Assembly: GCF_030757795.1 (NCBI RefSeq)
Contig: NZ_JAUQWH010000018.1
Coordinates: forward strand, 1-64,000
Reading direction: 5' to 3'
Length of the DNA: 64,000 nt
DNA from: Actinoplanes oryzae
GTDB taxonomy: Bacteria; Actinomycetota; Actinomycetes; Mycobacteriales; Micromonosporaceae
This document shows, one piece after another, positions 42,291 to 51,776 of this stretch. Position 1 is the stretch's first letter, and the number at the start of each line of letters is the position of its first letter. Below the pieces are notes generated by a model. That model was given only the letters and a program-made list of their open reading frames with translations, did no database searches and was not told where the DNA came from. The position numbers and the translations under genes are program-made.

Positions 42291-42764
42291 GTGGTGCTGA
42301 CTTTCGACCCTTTCCGCGACTTCGACCGCCTGGCCGGTCAGATGTTCGGCGCCTCCGCCGGGGGCGCAGGGGCCGCCACGATGGCGATGCCCATGGACCT
42401 CTACCGCTCCGGTGACCACTTCGTCCTGCACTGCGACCTCGCGGGCGTCGACCCGGGCTCGGTCGAGGTGAACGTCGACGGCAAGGCGCTGACCATCCGC
42501 GCCGAGCGGTCCGCCCGCACCGACGCCGACGTGCAGTGGCTGCGCCGCGAGCGCCCGACCGGCACCTTCGAGCGCCGCCTCCAGCTCGGCGACGGCCTCG
42601 ACCTGGACCGGGTGTCCGCCACCTGGCAGGACGGCGTGCTCACCCTGACCATCCCGGTCGCCGAGGCCGCGAAGCCGCGCCGCATCGAGATCGCCCGCGG
42701 CACGGACGCGTCGCCCGCCCTGGAGAGCCCGGTGTCCGGCAAGCCGGCCATCTCCCGCACCTGA
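42291..42764 (+). CDS. Small heat shock protein Hsp20
   Basis: A 157-residue alpha-crystallin family chaperone. The alpha-crystallin domain (about 34-130) contains DLAGVDPGSVEVNVDGKALTI, the RxxRP-like turn and the A-x-x-x-DGVLTLTIP signature. It starts at the first of two tandem GTG codons, six bases after AGGAGGT. It should form oligomers that hold unfolding proteins in the cytoplasm. A CIRCE-like element and a strong terminator frame the gene as a single unit. Confidence 0.93.
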   Translation: MVLTFDPFRDFDRLAGQMFGASAGGAGAATMAMPMDLYRSGDHFVLHCDLAGVDPGSVEVNVDGKALTIRAERSARTDADVQWLRRERPTGTFERRLQLGDGLDLDRVSATWQDGVLTLTIPVAEAAKPRRIEIARGTDASPALESPVSGKPAISRT

Positions 42765-42780
42765 CCCGGATGTGACAGGT

Positions 42781-42812
42781 CCCGTCCGGCGAGCGATTCG
42801 CCGCCGGACGGG
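42781..42812 (+). terminator. Terminator after hsp20
   Basis: CCCGTCCGGCG (42781-42791) pairs with CGCCGGACGGG (42802-42812), an 11-bp perfect stem with a ten-base loop, 16 bases after the stop codon. Confidence 0.8.
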
Positions 42813-43185
42813 CCAGGAACACACCCGGCACGCACGATCACCGCTCCGGTCAGCAGGCTCCCGGCCGCCGGCGACGAAACTCCTCCACACACCGTCGGCA
42901 TTCTCGCCCCTCCGGCGGCCGGGCCGCCCCGCGCTCGGTCCGGTCGAGACCGCGCCCGCCCCGCGCGCTCGCCCCCGATCAAAGCCGCGCGCCGGCCCGC
43001 GCGCTCGCTCCCAATTAAAGCCGCGCCTCGCTCTGGTCACGGCCGCGCCTCGCCCCGCGCTCGCTCGCCCGTCGAAGCCTTGCGCCGGCACTGCACCGCC
43101 TTGATCGGCCGTACCTGCCGCCGGACCCGGGCCGGACCCGGGCCGAAATGCTCAGAGTGGCAGCCCGGGTGCCGATGCTCGCGGT
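42813..43185. repeat. Degenerate repeats between hsp20 and the GGDEF gene
   Basis: No credible gene. Two to three imperfect units of about 39 bp occur near 42950-43080, each with CCCGCGCGCTCGC, a short A/T-containing word (CCGATCA or CAATTA) and AAGCCGCGC. The word ACTCCTCCACACACCG at 42869 also occurs at the edge of the nitrate reductase repeats near 33970. Confidence 0.6.
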
Positions 43186-44940
43186 ATGGACGCTGTCCCG
43201 CTGACCCTGGACTCCGTGATCGACGAGCTGGTCGTCAGCGTCTACGTCAGCCATGTCGGGCTGGCGGAGCGGGCCACCGCCGTGGCGGAGGGGGCGGACC
43301 GGGCGGGCGACTCACGGACGGCCGGCCTGGCCCGGCTGGTCGTCGCCGACCTGCACAACCGCGCGGGGCGGGCCGATGCCGGCATCGCGCAGGCCCGGGA
43401 GATCCTGGCGACGGCCGCCGACCGGGTGGTCGTGGCGCACGCGCACGCGGTCATCGCGGGCGGGCTGTGGCGGGTCGGGGACAACGGGCAGGCCGTCCGG
43501 CACGCGTACCCGGCGAACAGGATGCTCGGGCCCGGCGATCCCGCCGCACTACGGGTGGATCACGCGCTCATTCTCGCCTCGCTGGTGAACGACCGGCGCA
43601 TCGGCGGCATCTCGCATCAGGAGTTCCGGGCGGCGCAGGAACTCGCCGACGCGTCCGGGGCGGCCGCGCTCATTCTGGCCAACCTGAACAACTGGGCGTG
43701 GTGCTCGTACACGCAGGGGGACCTTCGGACGGCCGCCGAGCTGGCCGGGGAGATGCGGGCCTACAGTGAGGCCGCGAACGAACCGCTCAACGCGTCCTGC
43801 GCGGACACCGTGGCGCGCATCCTGCTCGAGGCCGGGGAGCCGGGCGAGGCGCTGCGGGTCATCGAGCAGGCGATCGTGTCCGCGCAGCCCACGGACGCCG
43901 ACGCGATCCCGAGCGCGCTGATCACGCTCGCGGACATCCAGCGGCACGAGGGCAATGTCGGAGCTGCCTTGCGTACGCTGCAAGCCTGTCGCGAGATGGC
44001 GGAGCGCGACCGGCTCCCGGACGTCGACGCCCTGGCCCTGCGCATGATCGCCGGATGTCACGCGGACCTGGGCGAGTTCGCGGCGGCGTACCAGGAGATG
44101 GTCGAGTTCCACGAGGCCTGGACCGTCCGGCGCGAGGAGCGAAGCGAGGTGATGGCCCGCGTGGCGCACGCCCAGTTCGCCGTCGACGAGGCGCGCCGCA
44201 CCACCGAGCGCTTCCGCGACATGGCCGAACGCGACGCCCTCACCGGCCTGTGGAACCGCCGGCGCTCCGACGCCCAACTGGCCGCCCTCCTCGGCACCGA
44301 CCAAGCCGATGGCGCCGCCCCGGCAAGCGCCGCCACCGACCACGCCCGTCGCGCCACCCCGATCGCAAGCGCCGGCAACAGCGCGAGTATCGGCGGCGGC
44401 AAAGGCAGCACCGGAAGCCACGGAAGCACCGGAAGCCCCGGGAGTCGTGGAAGCCACGGAGACGGTGGTGGCCACGGAAACGGCATTAGCCACGGGAACG
44501 GTGGAAGCCATGGGAACGGCAGGGGCGGGCACGGCCCCGTCGGCGTCGCGCTGCTCGATCTTGATCACTTCAAGGCGGTCAACGACACGTTCACGCATGC
44601 GACGGGCGACGAGGTCCTCTGCCGGGTGGCGGATCTGCTGCGGGCGTCGGGCGGGTACGCGGGGCGGCACGGCGGCGAGGAGTTCATCGTGCTGATCGAG
44701 GCGGACCCGGCGGCCGCGGCGGCGTGCTGCGAACGGCTGCGGGCGGCGATCGAGACGTACGACTGGGCGAGCCTCGCCCCGGGCCTCGCCGTCACCGCCA
44801 GCGTCGGCCTCACCGCGCTGCGCCCCGACGACACGGCCGAGTCGGTGGTCCGGCGTGCGGACGAGCACCTGTACGCCGCCAAGCGCGCCGGCCGCAACAC
44901 CGTCGTCGCCGACCCGTCGGGCCCGCTCGGCCTCCTTTGA
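43186..44940 (+). CDS. TPR-GGDEF diguanylate cyclase with Gly/Ser/His repeat insert
   Basis: A 584-residue cytoplasmic protein. Residues 1-330 are helical TPR-like repeats, a coiled-coil linker follows, and a GGDEF domain starts at DALTGLWNRR (350-359). The active site RHGGEEF and D-x-DHFK are intact, so it should make c-di-GMP. About 90 residues separate DALTG from LLDLDHFK instead of about 30. The extra part (about 399-449) is a Gly/Ser/His/Asn tract made of short repeats. Purifying selection on the catalytic motifs suggests that the tract is tolerated as a loop. Confidence 0.9.
   Translation: MDAVPLTLDSVIDELVVSVYVSHVGLAERATAVAEGADRAGDSRTAGLARLVVADLHNRAGRADAGIAQAREILATAADRVVVAHAHAVIAGGLWRVGDNGQAVRHAYPANRMLGPGDPAALRVDHALILASLVNDRRIGGISHQEFRAAQELADASGAAALILANLNNWAWCSYTQGDLRTAAELAGEMRAYSEAANEPLNASCADTVARILLEAGEPGEALRVIEQAIVSAQPTDADAIPSALITLADIQRHEGNVGAALRTLQACREMAERDRLPDVDALALRMIAGCHADLGEFAAAYQEMVEFHEAWTVRREERSEVMARVAHAQFAVDEARRTTERFRDMAERDALTGLWNRRRSDAQLAALLGTDQADGAAPASAATDHARRATPIASAGNSASIGGGKGSTGSHGSTGSPGSRGSHGDGGGHGNGISHGNGGSHGNGRGGHGPVGVALLDLDHFKAVNDTFTHATGDEVLCRVADLLRASGGYAGRHGGEEFIVLIEADPAAAAACCERLRAAIETYDWASLAPGLAVTASVGLTALRPDDTAESVVRRADEHLYAAKRAGRNTVVADPSGPLGLL
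44386..44533 (+). repeat. In-frame repeat tract inside the GGDEF domain
   Basis: Short 6-, 9- and 18-bp words such as GGAAGCCACGGAAGCACC and CACGGAAACGG recur and encode Gly/Ser/His/Asn residues. All unit lengths preserve the reading frame. Confidence 0.8.
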
Positions 44941-45149
44941 CCATCCCGCAAAGCGACGAGACCCCCGCGACACGAGCAACGAAGGACTGCAGCGACAGCG
45001 CGAGCAACGAAGGACTGCAGCGACAGCGCGGACGACGAAGGACTGCAGCGGCCGCGCGAACGACGAAAGACCGTGACAGCACGAGCGACGATGAACCGCG
45101 ACAGCACGAGCAACAGGAGGCCGCGACAGCGCGAGGGACGGGAGCGGCC
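44941..45149. repeat. 28-bp repeats between convergent genes
   Basis: Six or seven imperfect units of GCGACAGCGCGAGCAACGAA plus GGACTGCA decay from left to right. Nothing else is visible; no clear terminator could be picked out. Confidence 0.78.
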
Positions 45150-46280
45150 TCAGCGGACGGCGAGCGAGAACAGCGAGATGCCGTACTTGTCCTGGTGGCG
45201 GCGGTCGTTGACGATGCGCACCCAGCGGGCCGGGACGTCGGCCAGGGCGGTGCCGACCTTGCCCTCCGCGCCGGCGACGCCGCTGACCGCGGTGCGCCAG
45301 GTGCGGCCGTCGGTGGAGACGTCGATGTGGTACTCCTCGGCGTACGAGCGCTCCCACAGCACCTCGACCCGCGACACCGCCCAGGTGTCGCCGAGGTCGA
45401 CGGCGATCCAGGTGTCCTCGGACCAGTTGCTGCTCCACCGGGTGGCGTCGTCGCCGTCGACGGCTTTCGCGGCGGCGTAGGCGTCGCCCTCCAGGCCGGA
45501 CACGGTCACCGGCCGGCGCAGGGCCAGGTCGGCGCCGGTCCCGGGACGTGCTGTCGCCCCCGGCCCGGGCGTGCCCGGCGAGGCCGGCTTGCTGGTCGCC
45601 GGCGCGGCGCCGGGCGTCTTGCCGGTCGCCGGCTTGCCCGGAGAGCTGGGCCGCGCGCCCGCCGAGGCCGACGGCGCCCCGGCCGCGGACGCCCCGGGCG
45701 CCGGCGCGGCAGCCAGGGGCGCGGCGGACGACGGCACGACGGGCCGCTCGGGCGTGCCTGCCGCGGCCCCGCCCCCGGTCAGCGGCACTCCGGCGGGATT
45801 CCCGCCGATCGGCGCCTCGGCCTGCAGCGCGAACCACACGGGCACCCCCACCGCAGCCGCCAGCACCACCGCGGCCGCGGGCCCGATCACCCACCACCGC
45901 CGCCCACGCCCCCCGGCCGAGCCCGCCGACGACCCGCCAGCGGCCGAAGCCACGCCACCACCGGACGACACGCCACCGCCCGGAACCGCGCCACCGCCCG
46001 GAAATGCGCCACCGCCCGCAGCCGCGCCACCGCGAGGGGACGCGCCGCCGCCTGGAGACGCGGATGCCCGCGACAATGACCCGGCATCGGCCGGAGAGGC
46101 AGCGGCCGGAGACGCTCCGGTGGCGGGAGAAGAGGGCGCGCCCCCGAAGGCGGAGCCCCGCCCCACGGCGCGGGACAGGTTGGACGGTCGCCGCCGGACC
46201 GGGCCGGACTCCTCGGGCGGTGACGCTTCGTTGCCGATCACGACGAAGAGGTCTACCAGTGCGCCGCCCGCCCGGTCCAC
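45150..46280 (-). CDS. Membrane protein with outer F5/8-type C (discoidin) domain
   Basis: A 376-residue protein. The first 128 residues are a low-complexity cytoplasmic region with repeats of Pro-Gly-Gly-Gly-Ala/Val. A transmembrane helix lies at 130-152 after RGRRWW. A Pro/Ala/Ser-rich stalk leads to a C-terminal discoidin domain (about 247-376; AAKAVDGDDATRWSSNW, WIAVDLGDTWAVSRVEVLWE, YHIDVSTDGRTW, VRIVNDRRHQDKYGISLFSL). It would bind carbohydrate outside the cell. GTG start at 46280 is the best available but lacks a strong ribosome binding site. Confidence 0.8.
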   Translation of the reverse strand: MDRAGGALVDLFVVIGNEASPPEESGPVRRRPSNLSRAVGRGSAFGGAPSSPATGASPAAASPADAGSLSRASASPGGGASPRGGAAAGGGAFPGGGAVPGGGVSSGGGVASAAGGSSAGSAGGRGRRWWVIGPAAAVVLAAAVGVPVWFALQAEAPIGGNPAGVPLTGGGAAAGTPERPVVPSSAAPLAAAPAPGASAAGAPSASAGARPSSPGKPATGKTPGAAPATSKPASPGTPGPGATARPGTGADLALRRPVTVSGLEGDAYAAAKAVDGDDATRWSSNWSEDTWIAVDLGDTWAVSRVEVLWERSYAEEYHIDVSTDGRTWRTAVSGVAGAEGKVGTALADVPARWVRIVNDRRHQDKYGISLFSLAVR

Positions 46281-46360
46281 TTCGCACTGATCATTTGCCT
46301 GTCACTTAGTAGTCACCAGCCCGGAAACCCGCCGCCAGGAAGAAGCGGACCAAGAAAGCA

Positions 46361-46386
46361 GCCGGCCGGCGGGGAAGCCGGCCGGC
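46361..46386 (-). terminator. Terminator after the DUF5995 gene
   Basis: Two self-complementary copies of GCCGGCCGGC separated by GGGGAA form a ten-bp hairpin 12 bases beyond the stop codon of the minus-strand DUF5995 gene. Confidence 0.7.
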
Positions 46387-46398
46387 GAAGCGCCCGCG

Positions 46399-47322
46399 TC
46401 AACCCCGAGCCACCCGCCGCCGGGGGAAGAACGACCGCCCGTGCCGCAGCGCGTCCCCCACCCGGTTGAGGAGGCCGTCACTGGTGAGGAGGAGCTCCCC
46501 CACGTACGCGGAGGCCCGGTCCATCATCAGCTTCGCGCGCGCCAGATCGTCGTGGTCCTCGCGCAGCTCCCACAGCCGCCGCCCCTGGTCCCACGCGTGG
46601 GCCCGGGTGGCCGCGACGAGCACCCGCTGGCTCCAGTCGTCGAGGTCGCCGGCGAGCGCGTCGATGCGCAGCTGCCACCGCGTCGAGTAGCGCCGGCGCA
46701 GCGACGGGATCTCCTCGTAGAAGATCTGGTTGATCAGCAGATAGTCGGGGTGCTTGTGCTCCGGCGGCTCGACGCCGAGGCCGTCCCACGTGGCGACGAG
46801 CGCCAGCGCGAGATCGTGGTTGATGTGGGCGTTGACGCCGAGGATGGCCGCCGCGAGCTTGCTGACCTTCTCGTCCTGGGCGCGGCGGAAGAGGACCTCC
46901 CAGGCGTCCGGGGTGGCCAGATCCTCCTCGCCCCACAGCCGCAGCGCGTCGAAGTAGCGCTTGGCGAACTCGACGTCGAGCAGCTCCAGGAACTCGGGCT
47001 CGCGCACGCCCGGCCCGGTCAGCGCCTTGTCGACCCGGTCGGTGATCGTGAAGTAGAGCGAGTTGAAGGAGGCCACCCTGTTCTTGGCGGGCGGCGGGAG
47101 CAGCTCCATGATTTTCTGCGTACGCCGGAGCATGGCCAGCACCTCGCCGATGGTGCCCGGCGTCCCGGTGCACAGCTCGGCGATCTGCTCCGACGCGGGC
47201 TCCCAGCCGCGCCCGGGCGGCACGAGGCCCGGCTCGTCCTTCGCCAGCTTCTGGCGCTCGGTGCGGAGCAGGCTGGCACTGCTCTCGACGCCGTTCCGGT
47301 CGAATGCGACGGTTGCTGTCAT
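46399..47322 (-). CDS. DUF5995 family protein
   Basis: A 307-residue soluble helical protein that I assign to DUF5995 from RVASFNSLYFTITDRVD, FAKRYFDALRLWG and the polar motif NAHINHDLALALV. The two histidines in HINHD suggest a metal or active site, but no activity is known. ATG at 47322 is preferred over an upstream frame extension because GGGGGCC precedes it. Monocistronic, with a terminator downstream. Confidence 0.78.
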   Translation of the reverse strand: MTATVAFDRNGVESSASLLRTERQKLAKDEPGLVPPGRGWEPASEQIAELCTGTPGTIGEVLAMLRRTQKIMELLPPPAKNRVASFNSLYFTITDRVDKALTGPGVREPEFLELLDVEFAKRYFDALRLWGEEDLATPDAWEVLFRRAQDEKVSKLAAAILGVNAHINHDLALALVATWDGLGVEPPEHKHPDYLLINQIFYEEIPSLRRRYSTRWQLRIDALAGDLDDWSQRVLVAATRAHAWDQGRRLWELREDHDDLARAKLMMDRASAYVGELLLTSDGLLNRVGDALRHGRSFFPRRRVARG

Positions 47323-47496
47323 CACGGCCCCCTGACCGAACCACGCGGCCCGGGCCGCGCTCGATGTCCGATGCCGACCCGCCGGTGGCCCCCTCAAGCC
47401 ACCGCCGCGGCCGCCCTCACGCAGGGCAAGCGCCCGATTGCGCAACGAGCAGCCGCAAAACGCGGATCGACGAGAGCACAGTGCACATCCGTCGAA

Positions 47497-48885
47497 TCAA
47501 AGTCCAGGGTGACGTTGGCTACCCGACAGTAAGGACTTCTGGACCTTGCCCATGGCGTTGCGCGGCAGGTCGCCGACGAGGTGGACGACCCGGGGACGCT
47601 TGTGGGCGGCGAGGCGCCCGGCCACGAAGGCGATCAGCTCGTCCGGGGAGACGCCGGACGCGACCACGTACGCGGTGATCTGCTGCCCGAGGTCGTCGTG
47701 CGGCGTCCCGACCACGGCGGCGGCGGTCACGGCCGGGTGCAGCAGCAGGGCGTCCTCGACCTCGCCGGCACCGACCCGGAAGCCGCCGGTCTTGATGAGG
47801 TCCGTGGACGCCCGCCCGACGATCCGGTGCCAGCCGTCGGGGCCGATCGTGGCGACGTCCCCGGTGCTGAACCAGCCGTCCGTCAGGGGCGCCGCGCCCC
47901 TCCCGATGTAGCCGTCCAGCAGCGTCGGGCCGGCCACCTGCAGCTGGCCGATGGTGCTGCCGTCGCGGGGCACCTCGGCGCCGGACTCGTCCACGAGCCG
48001 GGTGCGGACGCCGGCCAGCGGCAGCCCGACGTGCCCGGCGCGGCGGGGACCGTCGGCCCGGGCGCTGACCGTGATGAGCGTCTCGGTCATGCCGTACCGC
48101 TCGACGGGGGCCTGCCCGGTCAGCTCGGCGAGCCGCTCGAACACGGGCACGGGCAGCGGCGCGCTCCCCGACACGAGCAGCCGCGCGCCGCGGAGGGCGC
48201 GCGCGGTCTCCGGCTCGGCGACCACCCTGGACCACACGGTCGGGACGCCGAAGTAGAGGCTGCCGCGCGCTGCGGCGTACGCGGAAGGGGTGGGTCTGCC
48301 GGTGTGCACCAGGCGCGACCCGGTCCGGAGCGCGCCCAGCACGCCCAGCACGAGCCCGTGGACGTGGTAGAGCGGCAGGCCGTGCACGAGCGTGTCGTCG
48401 GCGGTCCACTGCCAGGCGCCGGCGAGCGCGTCGAGGTCGGCGGCGACGGCCGCGCGGGAGAGGACCACGCCCTTCGGCGGGCCGGTCGTGCCGCTGGTGT
48501 AGAGCACGAGCGCGGGCGCCGCCGGCGCGGGCTCGTCCGGGACGTCCGACGACGGCGGGACGCCGGTGATCGGCGAGCCGGGAACGGCGGGATCGTCGGA
48601 GAGGAACACCGCGGCCCCGGAGTCGCGCAGGATGTGCTCGCGCTCGACGTCGCCGGCGTCCGGCGGCACGGGGACGATCGGCACCCCGGCCAGCAGCCCG
48701 GCCGTGACGGCGGTGATCGTGGCGAGCCCGGGCGTGGCGTGGACCGCCGCGATGGGCTCTCCCCGCAGCCGCGCGGCGAGCCCGGCGGCCCGTTCGAGCA
48801 GCTCATGGCGCGACACCGCGGTGCCGTCTGAGATGATCATGGCGGAGCGGTCCTCGGGGGCGTGCAACGCTGTGAGCAGCCGCAT
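47497..48885 (-). CDS. AMP-dependent acyl-CoA synthetase (MatB-like)
   Basis: A 462-residue adenylate-forming enzyme. Core motifs YTSGTTGPPKG, ERYGMTET, WFSTGDVA, TGGFRVGAGEVE and the C-terminal catalytic lysine region NAMGKVQKS are present. The short length and lack of a long N-terminal domain resemble malonyl-CoA/methylmalonyl-CoA synthetases, but the acid substrate is not certain. A start four codons earlier (48897) is possible. It is divergent from the alpha-galactosidase gene, with 48 bases between starts. Confidence 0.88.
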   Translation of the reverse strand: MRLLTALHAPEDRSAMIISDGTAVSRHELLERAAGLAARLRGEPIAAVHATPGLATITAVTAGLLAGVPIVPVPPDAGDVEREHILRDSGAAVFLSDDPAVPGSPITGVPPSSDVPDEPAPAAPALVLYTSGTTGPPKGVVLSRAAVAADLDALAGAWQWTADDTLVHGLPLYHVHGLVLGVLGALRTGSRLVHTGRPTPSAYAAARGSLYFGVPTVWSRVVAEPETARALRGARLLVSGSAPLPVPVFERLAELTGQAPVERYGMTETLITVSARADGPRRAGHVGLPLAGVRTRLVDESGAEVPRDGSTIGQLQVAGPTLLDGYIGRGAAPLTDGWFSTGDVATIGPDGWHRIVGRASTDLIKTGGFRVGAGEVEDALLLHPAVTAAAVVGTPHDDLGQQITAYVVASGVSPDELIAFVAGRLAAHKRPRVVHLVGDLPRNAMGKVQKSLLSGSQRHPGL

Positions 48886-48933
48886 GTCCCCGATCATCGC
48901 AGAAGCCGCCCTGACACACCGGAGGCCATCGAC

Positions 48934-51120
48934 ATGAGCATCGACGACGGCGTGGTCTGCGCGCTGACCGCCGGGGGCGTCAGCGTCCTCGTCGAGACGA
49001 GCGGGAACCGGCTGCCCGCGGTGACCTACTGGGGACCGGAGCTGCCCGGGCTCGACGCGGAGCTGGCCACCGCCCTGATCACCGCGGCGGCGCCGATGAC
49101 CGGCTCCAACGACATCGAGCCGAGGCCCCGGCCGGCGCTGGTGCCCGAGCACAGCACCGGGTGGTCCGGGCGCCCCGGCCTGACCGGCGCGTTCGCCAAC
49201 CCCTTCGCCGGGTCGTTCGCGGGCGAGGGCTGGTCGCCGGCGTTCACGGTCACGTCCGTCACCCTCGACGGCGCGCCGGTGACGGGGTTCACCGCCGCCG
49301 GTGCGGGCGTGCTCGAGGCGGTCGCGGTCGACGACACCGAGCGCCTGCAGCTGCGGGTCGTCCTGGAGCTGCGCGGCACCGGCCTGCTGCGCACGCGCGC
49401 CACGATCAAGAATCTGGCACCCCGCCCGTACGCCCTGCAGGGCCTCGCCGTCGCCCTGCCCGTCCCCGCGCAGGCCGCCGAGCTGCTCGACTTCGGCGGA
49501 CGGCACAACCAGGAGCGCGTTCCCCAGCGGTCGCCGTTCTCGTTCGGCGTGCACGCGCGCGAGAACCGCAAGGGGCGCACGGGCGCCGACAGCGCGTACG
49601 TCCTGCACGCCGGCACGACCGGCTTCGACTTCGCGTCCGGCGACGTCTGGGCCGTGCACACCGCGTGGAGCGGCAACCACCTGCACTACGCCGAGCGCGC
49701 CCACACCGGCGAGCAGCTGCTGGGCGGCGGGGAGCTGCTGCTGCCGGGCGAGCTGTTCCTGCAGGGCGGGGACGCGTACGAGAGCCCCTGGCTCTACGGC
49801 TCGTACGGCCACGGCCTGGACGCCGTCGCCCACCGCTTCCACCGCCACCTGCGCGAGCGCGACCGCAAGGTCTCCCCCGACCGGCCCGTGACGATCAACG
49901 TGTGGGAGGCCGTGTACTTCGACCACGACCTCGACCGGCTCGTGGACCTCGCCGAGCGCGCCGCGGCCGCCGGCGTCGAGCGCTACGTCCTCGACGACGG
50001 CTGGTTCGGCTCCCGCCGCGACGACACGTCCGGCCTCGGCGACTGGACCGTCTCCCCCGACGTGTGGCCGGCCGGGCTGCACCCCCTGGTGGACCGGGTA
50101 CGGGCGCTGGGCATGCAGTTCGGCCTCTGGTTCGAGCCGGAGATGGTCAACCCCGACTCCGACCTGGCCCGCGCGCACCCCGACTGGATCATGGCCGCGC
50201 GCCGGACCTGGCCGGTCGAGTCGCGTACCCAGCAGGTCCTCAACCTGTCGATCCCGGCCGCCTACGAGCACGTCAAGTCGCACCTGGTCGCGATCCTCCA
50301 GGAGTACGCGATCGACTACGTCAAGTGGGACCACAACCGCGACCTGACCGAGGCCGGCGACCAGACCCGGGGCGGCCGGGCCGCGGTCCACGCCCAGACG
50401 CAGGCCTTCTACCGGCTGCTCGACGAGCTGCGCGCCACGTTCCCCGACCTGGAGATCGAGTCCTGCTCGTCCGGGGGCGCCCGCGTGGACCTGGGCGTGC
50501 TGGAGCGTACGGACCGGGTGTGGGTCTCCGACAACATCGACCCGCACGACCGCCAGCGCATCCTCCGCTGGACCACCCAGCTCGTCCCCCCGGAGTACCT
50601 GGGCTCCCACATCGCCTCGCCCCGCTCCCACGTCACCGGCCGCCGCCACGACCTGGCCTACCGCGCCGGCACGGCGGTCTTCGGCCACCTGGGCATCGAA
50701 TGGGACCTGGCCGGGGCGACGCCGGCGGAGCTGACCGAGCTGGCCTCGTGGATCACCTTCCACAAGGAGCACCGCGACCTCCTGCTGGGCGGCGACCTGG
50801 TCCGCATGGACGGCTACGACGACCGGATCGTCGTGCACGGCGTGCTGGCACCGGACCGCTCCCGGGCGATCCTCGCGATGGCGGTGACCGACAGCATCAC
50901 CCCGGACCCGGCCCCCCGCCTGCGCCTGCGCGGCCTCCCCCCCGAGCGCCGCTACCGCATCCAGCCGGTCCTGCCAGGCACCGCACCCGCCGGCCTGCTC
51001 CCGCCGCCGTGGTGGAGCGAGGAGCTGATCCTCACCGGAGCAGCCCTCGAACACGCCGGCGTGGCGTCCCCGCGCCTCTTCCCGGACCAGGTCGTCCTCT
51101 ACCGGGCGGACGCCGTGTAG
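48934..51120 (+). CDS. GH36 alpha-galactosidase
   Basis: A 728-residue enzyme. It has an N-terminal beta-supersandwich, a (beta/alpha)8 barrel with VLDDGWFGSRRDD, the nucleophile D466 in KWDHNRD, and the acid/base D533 in VSDNIDP. SCSSGGARVD is the usual substrate-binding Cys/Gly loop. The family hydrolyses terminal alpha-galactosides such as melibiose and raffinose. There is no signal peptide, so sugars must be imported, but no transporter is adjacent. GGAGG is properly spaced before the ATG. Confidence 0.95.
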   Translation: MSIDDGVVCALTAGGVSVLVETSGNRLPAVTYWGPELPGLDAELATALITAAAPMTGSNDIEPRPRPALVPEHSTGWSGRPGLTGAFANPFAGSFAGEGWSPAFTVTSVTLDGAPVTGFTAAGAGVLEAVAVDDTERLQLRVVLELRGTGLLRTRATIKNLAPRPYALQGLAVALPVPAQAAELLDFGGRHNQERVPQRSPFSFGVHARENRKGRTGADSAYVLHAGTTGFDFASGDVWAVHTAWSGNHLHYAERAHTGEQLLGGGELLLPGELFLQGGDAYESPWLYGSYGHGLDAVAHRFHRHLRERDRKVSPDRPVTINVWEAVYFDHDLDRLVDLAERAAAAGVERYVLDDGWFGSRRDDTSGLGDWTVSPDVWPAGLHPLVDRVRALGMQFGLWFEPEMVNPDSDLARAHPDWIMAARRTWPVESRTQQVLNLSIPAAYEHVKSHLVAILQEYAIDYVKWDHNRDLTEAGDQTRGGRAAVHAQTQAFYRLLDELRATFPDLEIESCSSGGARVDLGVLERTDRVWVSDNIDPHDRQRILRWTTQLVPPEYLGSHIASPRSHVTGRRHDLAYRAGTAVFGHLGIEWDLAGATPAELTELASWITFHKEHRDLLLGGDLVRMDGYDDRIVVHGVLAPDRSRAILAMAVTDSITPDPAPRLRLRGLPPERRYRIQPVLPGTAPAGLLPPPWWSEELILTGAALEHAGVASPRLFPDQVVLYRADAV

Positions 51121-51237
51121 CAGTCCAGGGGCGAGCGGCCGGGGTGCGCCGAGAGTGGCTGCGGCCTCCCAACAGGCGGCGGTGAGGAGCCGAAGGCCGC
51201 GCGGTCCACCACGGACCACGGTGGAAGCTCGCCGTGC

Positions 51238-51696
51238 TCAGAGGTCGAGCGGCTCGATGACCTGTTTGCGGGTGTGTTCGTAGATGATCGAGCTGCGGAA
51301 GCCCACGATCTCGCGCCGGCCGCTGAACTTGTCCATCAGGAAGGCGTGCAGGCTGTCCACGTCCGGCACCGCCACCTGCACGAGGAAGTCGTCGCCGCCG
51401 GCCAGGACGAAGACGGACAGGACTTCGGGGAGGGTCATGGCGTACGTCTTGAAGCCCTCGATCACCGTGCGGCTCAGCGGCCGCACTTGGACGTGCAGCA
51501 GGGCCTGGACGCCGCGGCCGAGCGCCGCCGGGCTGATCTCGGCGTGGTAGCCGGTGATGACGCCCCGCGAGCGCAGCGCGCGGACCCGGGCCAGGCAGCT
51601 GGACGGGGCGATGCCGATCGCCCGGGCGAGCTCCCGGTTGGTCTGCCGTGCGTCGTGCTGGAGCTGCTGGATGATCGCCGCATCAAGTTCGTCCAC
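51238..51696 (-). CDS. Lrp/AsnC family regulator
   Basis: A 152-residue Lrp-type regulator with an N-terminal helix-turn-helix (TNRELARAIGIAPSSCLARVRAL) and a C-terminal RAM ligand-binding domain (VFVLAGGDDFLVQVAV). It is divergent from an amino acid dehydrogenase gene and is likely to sense branched-chain amino acids and control that gene. The 115 bases after its stop codon hold no gene. Confidence 0.93.
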   Translation of the reverse strand: MDELDAAIIQQLQHDARQTNRELARAIGIAPSSCLARVRALRSRGVITGYHAEISPAALGRGVQALLHVQVRPLSRTVIEGFKTYAMTLPEVLSVFVLAGGDDFLVQVAVPDVDSLHAFLMDKFSGRREIVGFRSSIIYEHTRKQVIEPLDL

Positions 51697-51718
51697 GGGA
51701 GGATTATGGCCCGAGTTG

Positions 51719-51733
51719 CCGAACGATGTTCGG
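51719..51733. promoter_or_regulatory. Palindromic Lrp-type operator
   Basis: CCGAAC-GAT-GTTCGG is a perfect inverted repeat with a three-base centre in the divergent region between the Lrp gene and the dehydrogenase gene. Confidence 0.62.
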
Positions 51734-51776
51734 GACGGCCGGGTGGCGGCCGATCATCTGGCTAGCGTTTCCCGGC

